This document shows, in pieces, positions 53,115-62,917 of a DNA stretch of 64,000 nt. Below the pieces are notes generated by a model. The model did not search any database. It was not told where the DNA came from and saw nothing but the letters and a program-made list of their open reading frames with translations. How positions within the stretch are numbered: the stretch's first letter is position 1; each line of letters begins with the position of its first letter. The DNA comes from an uncultured Acetatifactor sp. GTDB taxonomy: Bacteria > Bacillota > Clostridia > Lachnospirales > Lachnospiraceae. Both the position numbers and the translations under genes were made by a program. Location of the stretch: NCBI GenBank assembly GCA_910578815.1, contig CAJTSE010000012.1:45248-109247 (forward strand), written 5' to 3'.

Positions 53115-53594
53115 ATGAATGGGAAAGAACTGTGGGAAAAAGGAATTGCTGCGCTTGCAGGGGCATGGATTGGTAATCGGCTTGGATTGCTGTTTCCGGT
53201 GATATGTCTGCTGATGCTTCTTATGGCAGCGGACTATGTGTCCGGTATGCTTGCAGCAAAAAAGGAGGCATTGGAGCATCCTGGCAGCAAAAAGTACGGC
53301 TGGAGCAGCAAAAAAGGTATTTTGGGGATATTTAAGAAAATAGGGTACTTTTTTACTGTTTTTGTTGCCGTATGCGTTGATTATTTTCTCTATAAATTTG
53401 CGCAGGAGCTGGGCCTTAAGTATGAGTCGCAAACATATTTTGCATTGCTGGTGGCTATCTGGTTTGTAATTAACGAGGCTATATCTGTTTTGGAAAACGC
53501 AGGGCGGATGGGCGTAGAGCTGCCGCAGTTTTTAAAGAAAACGCTGAGTGAACTAAAAAAGGACCTTGATGATGATAAAAAGGGAAAAGAATAA
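53115..53594 (+). CDS. Phage-type holin, TcdE/UviB-like
   Basis: A 159-residue holin of the phage_holin_4 (toxin secretion/phage lysis) family. Helices: ALAGAWIGNRLGLLFPVICLL, LMLLMAADYVSGMLAA (with the D-x-x-x-G motif of the family), IGYFFTVFVAVCVDYFLY and YFALLVAIWFVINEAISVLENA. A lysine-rich C-terminus follows. TcdE exports TcdA/B and UviB accompanies bacteriocin BCN5. Here the gene sits between a sigma factor and a giant Rhs protein that has no signal peptide, so it is the likely export pore. No other phage genes are near. Confidence 0.85.
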   Translation: MNGKELWEKGIAALAGAWIGNRLGLLFPVICLLMLLMAADYVSGMLAAKKEALEHPGSKKYGWSSKKGILGIFKKIGYFFTVFVAVCVDYFLYKFAQELGLKYESQTYFALLVAIWFVINEAISVLENAGRMGVELPQFLKKTLSELKKDLDDDKKGKE

Positions 53595-53623
53595 ACCAAA
53601 TTTATAACCAGGTAAGATATATG

Positions 53624-53651
53624 TTTACAAATCTCCGATCTTTTTCTTTTT
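53624..53651 (+). promoter_or_regulatory. TcdR-type promoter of the Rhs toxin gene
   Basis: TTTACA (53624-53629), 16 bases, then CTTTTT (53646-53651), five of six to CTCTTT. It is the best match of the three in this locus. Confidence 0.6.
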
Positions 53652-53655
53652 ATTA

Positions 53656-53675
53656 CTTGAATTTGCAAATTCAAG
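53656..53675. promoter_or_regulatory. Perfect 20-bp palindrome at the toxin transcription start
   Basis: CTTGAATTTGCAAATTCAAG is its own reverse complement. It begins five bases after the -10-like box and ends 28 bases before the toxin ATG. It could be a repressor operator or, in RNA, a leader hairpin. Confidence 0.7.
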
Positions 53676-53703
53676 ATACAAAAAGGAAAGAGAGGAATTA
53701 TTT

Positions 53704-56700
53704 ATGGGACAATTAAATTTAAAGCTGACGTTGAATGCAAACGGTTCAATTACGGCAAGCTGGTCGGCAGCAGTCAGCGTAACCAGATATACTGCCATCA
53801 TGTATCAGACAGGTAAAAGCTATGCTATTTATAATGAAACCAATCTGCATACAACTTCTTACACCAGCAGGGCAGACCTGGAAGCAAATCAGCAGTATTC
53901 GGTTACTGTAACTGCAATTCGAAGTTCGGGAGGGAACTTAAGCGAAGCGGCAAAGATATTGATTCCGTCGGATTTCTATGACATCCAGCCCATCGCCGTA
54001 CCGCAGAACGTCCGGGCGGTTGCAGATACGTCATCCGTTACGGTGAGCTTTGACCCGGTAGCCCATGCCAGGAGTTATGACATATTGTTTGACAATAACG
54101 TTACGAATGTAACAACAACCAGCAAAAGATTTACCGGGTTACAGCCGAAGACCAGTCACACCTATTCGGTGCGGGCGAAGACAACGAAAATGACAAGTGC
54201 ATACAGCACAAGACAAACGATTCAAACCCTGGCAAGCGGCTCGACCGGTGCGCCGGCCGTACCATCAGGCATCAGGAAAACGGCGACGGACACCAGCGTA
54301 ACGATTCAATGGAATGCGGTCAGCGGGGCCACCGGTTATGATATTTGGTTTAGCGGTGTGGTCTATAGTGAAACTTCTACTTCCAGGAAATTTACGGGTT
54401 TGACGGCAGGCAGAAACTACACCTTTCAGATCAGGTCCAAAAACGGAAATGCCGTCAGCGCCTATACGGCTTCCTATACCGTTACTACAGCGCCCAAGGC
54501 GCCGACAAATGTAGTTGCTTCAAGCACGGATACTACGGTTACGATTGAATGGGGCCAGATGACAGGTGCCACAGGGTATATTGTGCGATTTAATAACAGC
54601 GACAGGATCTTTTCCTCGGCGGATCCAAGATCCTATACCGTGGAAGGGCTTACGCCTGCAACTTCCTACAGTTATCAGGTGTGTACATTAGGTGTAGATG
54701 GAGCTGCCAGTGCCTTCAGTACGCTTAAGAGTATCCAAACAAAGGCTGCGTCTCTGAATGTACCTGCCGGGGTTACCAAGTCCGCAACGGAAACTTCGGT
54801 TACCATTGGCTGGAATGCTGTCAACGGGGCCACAGGCTATGATATTCTGTTTAACGGTTCGGTTTATAGTGTGACGTCTGTTTCCCGTCAGTTTACAGGT
54901 TTGACGGCAGGCAGAAGTTATAATTTCCAGGTAAGATCCAAGAATGCAAGCACAGTCAGCGCATACACGGCTTCCTACACCGTTACCACAGCGCCTAAGG
55001 CACCTGCGACGATAAATGCTGTCAGCACGGACACCACAGCTACGGTCACCTGGAGTCCGGTAACGGGTGCGGCGGGGTACATTGTATGGTTTAATAATAC
55101 GAATATACACTGTACTGCTTCAACAACATCCTATATGGCCACCGGACTGAAGGCTAAGACAGCATACAGCTATCAGATATGCTCAAAAAGTGTGGACGGT
55201 TCTGGCTCTTTCAGTACCCTAAGGACCATAAAAACCCAGGCGCTGGGCGTCCCGACGGGCATCACTCACCAATCAACGGAAAATTCGGTGACAATCAGCT
55301 GGAATCAGGTCAGCGGCGCTACGGGATACAATGTATACTTTAATAATTTAACATACAATCCGAACAATACTTCTATTACCATTACGGGACTTTCTGCAAA
55401 TCGCAGCTATACCTATCAGGTAAGGGCGAAGGATGCAGCCGAGGCCGGCGCATACAGTGCAGCACTTACGGTAAAGACAACGCCGCCGGCGCCTGCGCTT
55501 TCCGGCATATCAAGTGTTACAAACGAAAATTCTGCAACCATAAAGTGGAGTGCGGTAACAGGGGCGGAAGGCTATGACGTTCTTTTTAATGGGGCAGTCC
55601 ATAATGTAAGGACCAGTACCGCTGTTATCACTGGTCTGGCGGCAAATACAAGCTATAGCTTTCAGATTCGTACCAGAAATACAGACGGCGCCAGCAGCTA
55701 CAACGCCGCTAAAACAATTCGCACTGCGCCTGCCGTGCCGACAGCTACGGCAAGTGTGGGTACGAACGGGATTACAATCCAATGGAATGCTATACCGGGA
55801 GCAACCAGCTATGATTTACTATTTAATGGAACGACCTATCGTGTAACGGGAACCAGCAAGGTGATCAGCGCTCTGACGGCAGGGAAGGAGTGTACCTACC
55901 AGGTCAGATCCAACGGCGAGGGTGGCGCCAGCAGCTATTCGGCGGCAAAAACGGTTATGGCTGCTCCGGCTAAGCCTGTGGGGATCAGCGCAACGGCCGG
56001 GTCCTATTCCCTGACCATCAGCTGGAATGCGGCGGCAGGCGCAACCGGCTATGAGGTGCTTTTGAATGGCAGGACATATGCCACATCGGATACCTTTGTG
56101 AAAATTACGGGTCTGGCAGCCAATAGGAAATACACTTACCAGGTTCGGGCTAAAAATGCAGGGGGTTACAGCCAGTACACAAATATTTATGAAGCCTGGA
56201 CCCTGATCAAGGAGCCTGACACACCCACAGGCATTACGGCTTCAGCCACCTGGAATTCCGTGACATTAAGATGGAATGCACCGCTGAATGCTGAGAGCTA
56301 TGACGTTTTGTTCAACGGGACAGTTTATGACGTCAGGAGTACTTACACAACATTCCGCAATTTATCGGCAAGCACCCGCTATAGCTACCAGGTTCGCGCC
56401 AAAAATAAGGGCGGTGCCAGCGCGTATTCCGCAGCTGCGACGATCACCACATCGAAAAAGCCGCTTGCTGCACCGACAGGCATTCAGGAACAAGTTACGG
56501 TGGATTCCGTGACCATCAGCTGGAATGCCGTGAACACCGCAACCGGCTATGAGATTGTGTTTCATGGAACAACCTACGCTCTGACCGGGACCTCCAGGAC
56601 ATTCAGCGGCCTTGCGGCAAATACGGAATACGAGTATATGATTCGCGCTAAAAATGCAGAGGGCTACGGATTATACAGCGCTTTAAGGAAGGTCCGCACC

Positions 56701-59700
56701 CTGTCAGGAGCGCCGGATGCGCCTGACACCGTGTGGGCGGAGCCTGATTTCAACAGCATCGTAGTGAAATGGCTGAAGGTGGAGGATGCCCTGGAATATG
56801 AGGTGGAATTTGACGGCACTGCCGTTGCCGTAGCACCAGCCGGGCAGGAAGGGGCAGTTGTGGCGGTACGTTCCACGGCGGATCAGGAGCTGTCCCGGTT
56901 CTTTGGCGGCCTGCAGCCCAATACGGAGCATACCTTCCGCGTGCGCGCCGGAAATACCTATGGCTTCGGGGAATACAGCAGCCTTAAGACGGCTGCGACC
57001 AAAACGAGTAGGCAAAGCGGTATGCCCTCCACAAGGAGGCGCGTGACATATCCTGACGGCAGGCTCTCTTACACCGGACTGGATCCGGTAAATGCCATCA
57101 CCGGTTCCTTCCTGTGGAGCTGCACGCTGCTGGAAGATTATGGAAAGGATGCACTGCAGCTTACGTTGATGTATGACTCCGGAAGGGACGGGTATGAGAC
57201 GACTATAGGCAAGGGCTGGACCCATGCGTTGAACTATCTGTTGTATCAGGATGCACAGTATTATTATTTCAGTACTCCTTATGACCAGGTGACGGCCTTC
57301 TTCAAAGAGGAAGGCAGCAGCATTCTTCTGCCCCAAGAGGGCAGCGGGGCGGATTGCCGTCTGGAGAAAAAAGAAGACGGCAGCTTCTCCATAAAAGAAT
57401 TGGGCGGCACGGAGTATTGCTTCGACGGAGAGCTGCAGCTTACCGAAATCCGGGAGAACAGCCTGTGTGTCTGCCGGTTTGAGACGGAAGCAGCGGAAGG
57501 GCCGGAGCAGACTGTACGGCTCCTGGGCAGGCATGGAGGATGTATTACCCTGACTTATGCGGACGAACATTTGTCAAGTGCTGCAGATGCCCTGGGAAAT
57601 GAAGTTACGTTTACCTATGAGGGAGAGCTTCTGGTATCCGTGACAAATCCGGTGGGCAAACAGATGAGCTTTATCTACGACGAAGAGGGACGGCTTGCGA
57701 AGATCGGAGACTTTTCCGGCAATGTCTATCTGGAGAATCAGTACGACAGCCTGGGCCGGACGGTATCCCAGACGATGGCGGACCGGGGAAAGAGCACGGT
57801 TTCCTACGCCGAAGGCTGTACAAGCTTCACGGATGAGGATGGGAATGTTAAGAATTATTACTTTAACGAGGCAGGCAATGTCACCGAGACAGAGCTGGCG
57901 GGGAGCAGTATCCGGACCGGCTACAATGAACGGGGCCAGATGACGGAGCAGACGGATGCCCTTGGAAATAAGACCCTGATGGCATATGACGATGCAGGCC
58001 GTATGAATCTTGTCACTTACCCGGATCTGACAACCGAGCAGACCTTCTATAACGAGAGAAATCTGCCGGAAAGAATAATTTACCGTGACGGCACGGAAAA
58101 CAGCTACACCTACGACGAGAGGAACAATTTGCTTTCCGTCCTGGACGAAAGAGGAAATGCCTGCAGCTACACCTATGATGAAGAGGACAATCTGACCGGC
58201 TTCACGGATAAGGAAGGCAATGAGTGGCAGTATAGCTATGATGAAAATCAGCATTTATGCGAGGCACTGGATCCGGAGGGGAACCATTATCTGTATGTAC
58301 ATGATGCCATAGGGCGGCTTATTTCCTGTACCACTCCGTCAGGGAGAACCACAGCCTATGAATATTCGGCTGCAGGAGAGCTGCTTAAGATTGTAGATGC
58401 AGACGGCAGCCAGATCTTTGCCTATGACGGCAACGGCAGATGTACCGGCATGACGGACAGGATGGGAAACAGCCAGAGACTTGCTTATAATGCCATGGGG
58501 CAGGTGGTGCTTGCCACGGATTTCCTGGGGAAGGAGTACCACTTTACCTACGACGCCAGAGGGAACCTGCTCACGGAAGCGGATCCTCTGGGCTATCAGA
58601 CAGAATATGGATATGACGCTTTCGGCAACAGGGTGTCCCGGAAGGATCAAAACGGCGGTGTGACCCATTTCTATTTTGACGGGAACAACCGGCTGACCCA
58701 GGTGAAGGATGCGGCAGGCGGCACTGTCAGCTATACCTACAACAATATGGGTGAGGTGACGGCGGTGACGGATCCCCTGTCCCATCAGACTACCTTTGCC
58801 TATGACCGGCGGGGACGTGTGACCGGCAGGACGGATGCCCTGGGCCACAGTGTCAGCTATACATATGACCAGGCCGGGAATCTCCTTACGGCTACGGACG
58901 AGGACGGTGTGGTCACTACCTACGGATATGACAGGGAGAGCAGGCTGGTATCCATCGAGACGGCAGCAGGGACTACGACATTTACTTATGACGGCCTTGA
59001 CCGGGTTATTTCCGTGCTGGATACGGACGGCTGTACGGAGCAGGCACAGTATGACGGGGACGGCAATTTGATTCTGTCTGCCGATAAGGAGGGGCGCTGC
59101 ACCGGCTATACCTACGATACCATAGGCAGGCTTATGGAAGAAACCGCGCCTAACGGCGGAAAGACCAGATATGCTTATGATAAGAACGGGAACTGTACAC
59201 AGATTACAGACCCGGAGGACCATATATATACCTATGCCTATGATGCTAATAACCGCCTGATCGGGAGCACTGATCCTGCGGGCAACAGCACGGCCTATGA
59301 GTTTGACAGCAGAGGACAGCTTGTGTCTGTCACGGATGCAAAGGGTGGCGTGACCCGGTATGCTTATGACGGCAACGGCAACCGGATCAGGGTAACTAAC
59401 CCTGTGGGAGGGGTGAGGTCTTATACTTATGACAGCTTAAACCGCCTGACCGGTATGACGGATGAGTTGGGGAACACCAGTACTTACGCCTATGATGCAG
59501 CGGGCAACCGGATTTCCTATACCGATGCCAACGGGAACCTCTGGAGCTATACCTATGATGCCAATAACCGTCTCACCGGCATCACCGGGCAGGATGAAAG
59601 CAGCATGACCCTGACCTATTCCAACACCGGCAGGGTGCTGAGCATCACGGACGGGGAAGGCGCGGAGACAACATACCAATACGACGTTATGGGAAGGCTT

Positions 59701-62700
59701 ACGGAGATGTCCGACGCCCTGGGCCACAGTCTGTCCTTTGACTATGACAGTGTGGGGCATATGGTATCGCAGACGGATGCCAACGGAAATACTACGGAAT
59801 TTACCTATTCCCCTGCAGGGAACCTTACCAGTGTCACAGACGGGGAAGGCGGTATCACCAGCTATACGTATAATGAGCTGGGACAGGTGCTGACGGAGAC
59901 AGATCCGCTTAGGAATACCGTAACCTATACCTATGATCTGCTGGGGCAGGTGACCTCCCTGACAAATGCCCTGGGGAATACCACTGCCTTTACCTATACG
60001 GCGGATGGCAGGATTAAGACGGTGCAGGACGCCGAGGGGGCGGTTACCAGGTATACCTATGACGCCTGCGGAAACCTTGCCGCCGTGGAGGATGCTCTGG
60101 GCAATATTGTCCGCTTTGAATATGACGCCATGAACAACCGGATCAGGGAATGTATGGACGCATCCGGGGAGCAGACCTGCATTACCCTCTACCAGTATGA
60201 CAAGAAGGGGCGCAGGATCAAAGAAATCCTTCCGCTGCTGGCTGAAAAGGTGTATAATTATGACGGAAATGACAATATGATCTCCTTCACGGATGAAGAG
60301 GGGCAGGAGACCACGGCGTGCTATGATCTGAATAACCGTCCCACGGCCCTGGCCTACAGCGACGGCAGGACGGTGTCCTTCCGCTATAACCTTCGGGGAG
60401 ATCTGGTGGAGATGACGGACTGGAACGGCACTGCCGCCATGGAGCGCGACATCCTGGGCAGGCTGGTAAAGGTGACGGACCACAACGGGCGTGAGACCGG
60501 ATTTGCCTATGACGGGGCAGGAAACCGCACCGGCATCACCTACCCTGACGGTACAGAGGCAGTTTACGGGTATGACAGGAATAACCGTCTGGTGAAGGTG
60601 ACGGACGGCGAGGGGCAGGCGGCACAGTATACCTATGACGGCGTGGGAAACCTGCTTTCCATTGCCCAGCCGGGGAGTACCTGCACGTACACCTACAACG
60701 CCAACAGACAGCCTGTAAAGGCAGCCTACAGCCTGGGCGGGAGCGTCTCCATGAGTGAGGCCTTCACCTATGACGCCCTGGGGCGCATCACAGGCTCCGA
60801 ACGCACGGGCAGCCTGGCGGAATTTGCCAGGAGCGCGGCATACGCCTATGACGCAAGGGGCTGGCTGGTATCCTGGCAGAACGGGCAGGACCAGGAGACA
60901 TATACCTATGACGCCTTGGGCAACCGTACAGGAAAGAGCATAAACGGCATTCAGAAGGCGGTATACCAGTATAACGAGCTGAATCAGCTCACTGCCATGA
61001 CGGAAGGCGGGGCAGAATACGGCTATACTTATGACAGGCGGGGCAGCCTGACCCAGGAGAGCCGGGGAGGCATCCCGGTCCGCCGCTATACCTACGATAC
61101 CGCAGGCAGGATGGCGCTGGGGAAGAACCTGGAGAGCGGGGAAGAGACCCTGTACGCCTACAATGCCTTGGGGATGCGTGTGGGCAATACCCGCAGGACC
61201 GGCACAGGGGAAAGCCTGCGTACCAGGGAGGTACAGTATGTGCCTGATTTTCTGGGGGCGGCAGGGAACGAGCTGATGTCCTATGAGACGGGCGGTGCAG
61301 GGATCCGCCATGTTTTCGGCAGGCGCTATGAGCGTCTGAGCCGGAAGGTGTCAGGAGGGGCGGAGGGCGTGCCGGAAAAGGCATATTTCCAATCCGACCT
61401 TTACGGGAGCCCCCTGTTTGCCACAGATGTCCAGGGAAGCCTGCTGCAGTACGCAGAGCGGGGGATCTGGGGAGATTTAAAGCCCGGCGTGGAAGCGGTG
61501 CCCGGACTGGAGGAAAGCCTGCGGTTTACCAGCTACAGCCATGACCCTGTGATCGGGAAATATTTCGCTCAGGCAAGATTCTACGACAGTGCAGGAGGCA
61601 GGATGCTGTCCATGGACCCCGTGAAAAGCGGGCTGAACAGGTACTGCTACTGCGATAACGATCCGGTGAACTATGAGGATGCAGACGGCGAGCTTCTTCA
61701 TTTTTTGGCGCCCTTTGCTGTCGGTGCTGTCTCTCACTTCGTCTTTCATTTTGCCGGCTCTGTGGTGTCTCAGTTAATGGACGGCCATGGAGTAAACTGG
61801 CGGCAGGCGCTGGGGGAAGGGGTGAACGGCGGAATTACCGGCGGCGTCCGGATGGCGGCTGTCAGCAGCGGAGCAGGCCTGTCCTTAATGGCGGGTCTGG
61901 ACTTTGTAGCCGGGACCCTGGGAGACGCGGCGGAACGTTGGATTACGGACGGGGAGTTCAATCCCCGCAAGAGCATTACCAGCGGCCTTGCGAACGCAGC
62001 AGGCGGAAGAATTTACGGGAACGACCCGCTGAAGAGCGCGGGAAGCGCGTTTCTGAGAGGCTTTGGAAGCGGAGCGGCAACCTCCGGGATCAATTACATT
62101 TCAGAGTTCCTGGGAGGCATGGGCCAGACGGGAGCAGGGGCATACCCAGGAATGCCGGGAATGGCCGGTGCATTAGTCTCCGGAGCCCTTTCACCCTACA
62201 CAAACGGAAGAGACCCCAGGAGCGGCTGTGATAGTTCCGGCCTGCCGGGACAGGGCCTTGGCTACAGTGCAGCCCGCGGATACCAGTACAGCACCGGACA
62301 GGGGGAGAGCCCGCAGGGAAGGAAGAGAAATTTCGATTTTGGCGATTTCTTTCAGGGAATGCTGACGGAAGGCGTTACGGAAGGGTTATCCAATGCCGGC
62401 AGTTTTGGGCTGGGTAAGGTGTTTGACGCCGTAAAGAGGGGCATTCAGGGGAGAAAGAACAGGGTACCCGGCGGAAGCAGGGGCGGTAAAGCAACACAAG
62501 TAATTCATAACAGATATCCTGGCGAGCCGCAAGCAGGTTGGAAAGTTAATTATACAATAGAAAATGGGAAAATACACGTTGATAATGGAGTGAAAAATGT
62601 TGATTTTGTTATTGATATGAATAGAAATTTGTATATTGGTAGTGGACATTCGTATTTGGCGAATGGAGCAGATGTGCAGGCGGCAGGGACACTAAAAATT

Positions 62701-62907
62701 AATAGTCAAGGATATGTAAGATCCATAACAAATGCGTCAGGACATTATGCTCCAACTGTTGAGCAGGGAAGAGCATTTCCCGCAATGTTAAGAGAGTTAG
62801 GTATACGGACAAAAAACGCATGGTTGGAATTAGGAGATTATAGTTTCACGCCGTCAGGATATGTTGATGTTACACGATCAAATACGATTATCGAACAGCT
62901 AAAGTGA
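53704..62907 (+). CDS. Giant FnIII-Rhs polymorphic toxin (3067 aa)
   Basis: Residues 1-1100 hold about 13 FnIII-like repeats of about 80 residues (WNAVSGATGYDILFNG, FTGLTAGRNYTFQIRSKN patterns). Residues about 1105-2655 form the Rhs/YD-repeat shell, with dozens of YTYDxxGNL units and the closing core SGLNRYCYCDNDPVNYEDADGEL, a variant of the DPxGL...YxYVxNNP core. Residues 2660-2929 are a Gly/Ala-rich pretoxin region with hydrophobic segments. The AT-rich C-terminal tip (about 2930-3067) contains HSYLANGADVQAAGTL and SGHYAPTVEQGRAFPAML, like the SGHYxP domains I recall at the ends of other polymorphic toxins. No signal peptide, anchor or sortase motif is seen. The toxin activity is not assigned. 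The shell would encapsulate the tip until delivery. Confidence 0.9.
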   Translation: MGQLNLKLTLNANGSITASWSAAVSVTRYTAIMYQTGKSYAIYNETNLHTTSYTSRADLEANQQYSVTVTAIRSSGGNLSEAAKILIPSDFYDIQPIAVPQNVRAVADTSSVTVSFDPVAHARSYDILFDNNVTNVTTTSKRFTGLQPKTSHTYSVRAKTTKMTSAYSTRQTIQTLASGSTGAPAVPSGIRKTATDTSVTIQWNAVSGATGYDIWFSGVVYSETSTSRKFTGLTAGRNYTFQIRSKNGNAVSAYTASYTVTTAPKAPTNVVASSTDTTVTIEWGQMTGATGYIVRFNNSDRIFSSADPRSYTVEGLTPATSYSYQVCTLGVDGAASAFSTLKSIQTKAASLNVPAGVTKSATETSVTIGWNAVNGATGYDILFNGSVYSVTSVSRQFTGLTAGRSYNFQVRSKNASTVSAYTASYTVTTAPKAPATINAVSTDTTATVTWSPVTGAAGYIVWFNNTNIHCTASTTSYMATGLKAKTAYSYQICSKSVDGSGSFSTLRTIKTQALGVPTGITHQSTENSVTISWNQVSGATGYNVYFNNLTYNPNNTSITITGLSANRSYTYQVRAKDAAEAGAYSAALTVKTTPPAPALSGISSVTNENSATIKWSAVTGAEGYDVLFNGAVHNVRTSTAVITGLAANTSYSFQIRTRNTDGASSYNAAKTIRTAPAVPTATASVGTNGITIQWNAIPGATSYDLLFNGTTYRVTGTSKVISALTAGKECTYQVRSNGEGGASSYSAAKTVMAAPAKPVGISATAGSYSLTISWNAAAGATGYEVLLNGRTYATSDTFVKITGLAANRKYTYQVRAKNAGGYSQYTNIYEAWTLIKEPDTPTGITASATWNSVTLRWNAPLNAESYDVLFNGTVYDVRSTYTTFRNLSASTRYSYQVRAKNKGGASAYSAAATITTSKKPLAAPTGIQEQVTVDSVTISWNAVNTATGYEIVFHGTTYALTGTSRTFSGLAANTEYEYMIRAKNAEGYGLYSALRKVRTLSGAPDAPDTVWAEPDFNSIVVKWLKVEDALEYEVEFDGTAVAVAPAGQEGAVVAVRSTADQELSRFFGGLQPNTEHTFRVRAGNTYGFGEYSSLKTAATKTSRQSGMPSTRRRVTYPDGRLSYTGLDPVNAITGSFLWSCTLLEDYGKDALQLTLMYDSGRDGYETTIGKGWTHALNYLLYQDAQYYYFSTPYDQVTAFFKEEGSSILLPQEGSGADCRLEKKEDGSFSIKELGGTEYCFDGELQLTEIRENSLCVCRFETEAAEGPEQTVRLLGRHGGCITLTYADEHLSSAADALGNEVTFTYEGELLVSVTNPVGKQMSFIYDEEGRLAKIGDFSGNVYLENQYDSLGRTVSQTMADRGKSTVSYAEGCTSFTDEDGNVKNYYFNEAGNVTETELAGSSIRTGYNERGQMTEQTDALGNKTLMAYDDAGRMNLVTYPDLTTEQTFYNERNLPERIIYRDGTENSYTYDERNNLLSVLDERGNACSYTYDEEDNLTGFTDKEGNEWQYSYDENQHLCEALDPEGNHYLYVHDAIGRLISCTTPSGRTTAYEYSAAGELLKIVDADGSQIFAYDGNGRCTGMTDRMGNSQRLAYNAMGQVVLATDFLGKEYHFTYDARGNLLTEADPLGYQTEYGYDAFGNRVSRKDQNGGVTHFYFDGNNRLTQVKDAAGGTVSYTYNNMGEVTAVTDPLSHQTTFAYDRRGRVTGRTDALGHSVSYTYDQAGNLLTATDEDGVVTTYGYDRESRLVSIETAAGTTTFTYDGLDRVISVLDTDGCTEQAQYDGDGNLILSADKEGRCTGYTYDTIGRLMEETAPNGGKTRYAYDKNGNCTQITDPEDHIYTYAYDANNRLIGSTDPAGNSTAYEFDSRGQLVSVTDAKGGVTRYAYDGNGNRIRVTNPVGGVRSYTYDSLNRLTGMTDELGNTSTYAYDAAGNRISYTDANGNLWSYTYDANNRLTGITGQDESSMTLTYSNTGRVLSITDGEGAETTYQYDVMGRLTEMSDALGHSLSFDYDSVGHMVSQTDANGNTTEFTYSPAGNLTSVTDGEGGITSYTYNELGQVLTETDPLRNTVTYTYDLLGQVTSLTNALGNTTAFTYTADGRIKTVQDAEGAVTRYTYDACGNLAAVEDALGNIVRFEYDAMNNRIRECMDASGEQTCITLYQYDKKGRRIKEILPLLAEKVYNYDGNDNMISFTDEEGQETTACYDLNNRPTALAYSDGRTVSFRYNLRGDLVEMTDWNGTAAMERDILGRLVKVTDHNGRETGFAYDGAGNRTGITYPDGTEAVYGYDRNNRLVKVTDGEGQAAQYTYDGVGNLLSIAQPGSTCTYTYNANRQPVKAAYSLGGSVSMSEAFTYDALGRITGSERTGSLAEFARSAAYAYDARGWLVSWQNGQDQETYTYDALGNRTGKSINGIQKAVYQYNELNQLTAMTEGGAEYGYTYDRRGSLTQESRGGIPVRRYTYDTAGRMALGKNLESGEETLYAYNALGMRVGNTRRTGTGESLRTREVQYVPDFLGAAGNELMSYETGGAGIRHVFGRRYERLSRKVSGGAEGVPEKAYFQSDLYGSPLFATDVQGSLLQYAERGIWGDLKPGVEAVPGLEESLRFTSYSHDPVIGKYFAQARFYDSAGGRMLSMDPVKSGLNRYCYCDNDPVNYEDADGELLHFLAPFAVGAVSHFVFHFAGSVVSQLMDGHGVNWRQALGEGVNGGITGGVRMAAVSSGAGLSLMAGLDFVAGTLGDAAERWITDGEFNPRKSITSGLANAAGGRIYGNDPLKSAGSAFLRGFGSGAATSGINYISEFLGGMGQTGAGAYPGMPGMAGALVSGALSPYTNGRDPRSGCDSSGLPGQGLGYSAARGYQYSTGQGESPQGRKRNFDFGDFFQGMLTEGVTEGLSNAGSFGLGKVFDAVKRGIQGRKNRVPGGSRGGKATQVIHNRYPGEPQAGWKVNYTIENGKIHVDNGVKNVDFVIDMNRNLYIGSGHSYLANGADVQAAGTLKINSQGYVRSITNASGHYAPTVEQGRAFPAMLRELGIRTKNAWLELGDYSFTPSGYVDVTRSNTIIEQLK

Positions 62908-62917
62908 GGAAAAGGCA

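Noticed and set aside
53115..53594. Holin gene as evidence of a prophage
   Set aside because: No structural, packaging, lysin or replication genes are nearby, and the recombinase remnant is 50 kb away. The sigma-holin-toxin arrangement explains it better.
53704..57003. Possible tandem-repeat or CRISPR-like array
   Set aside because: The spaced repeats are about 240 bp, translate as FnIII domains and vary in sequence. They are coding.
59437..61311. 624-codon open frame on the minus strand inside the Rhs gene
   Set aside because: It is the antisense shadow of regular YD repeats, whose codon pattern leaves the opposite strand open. No ribosome site.
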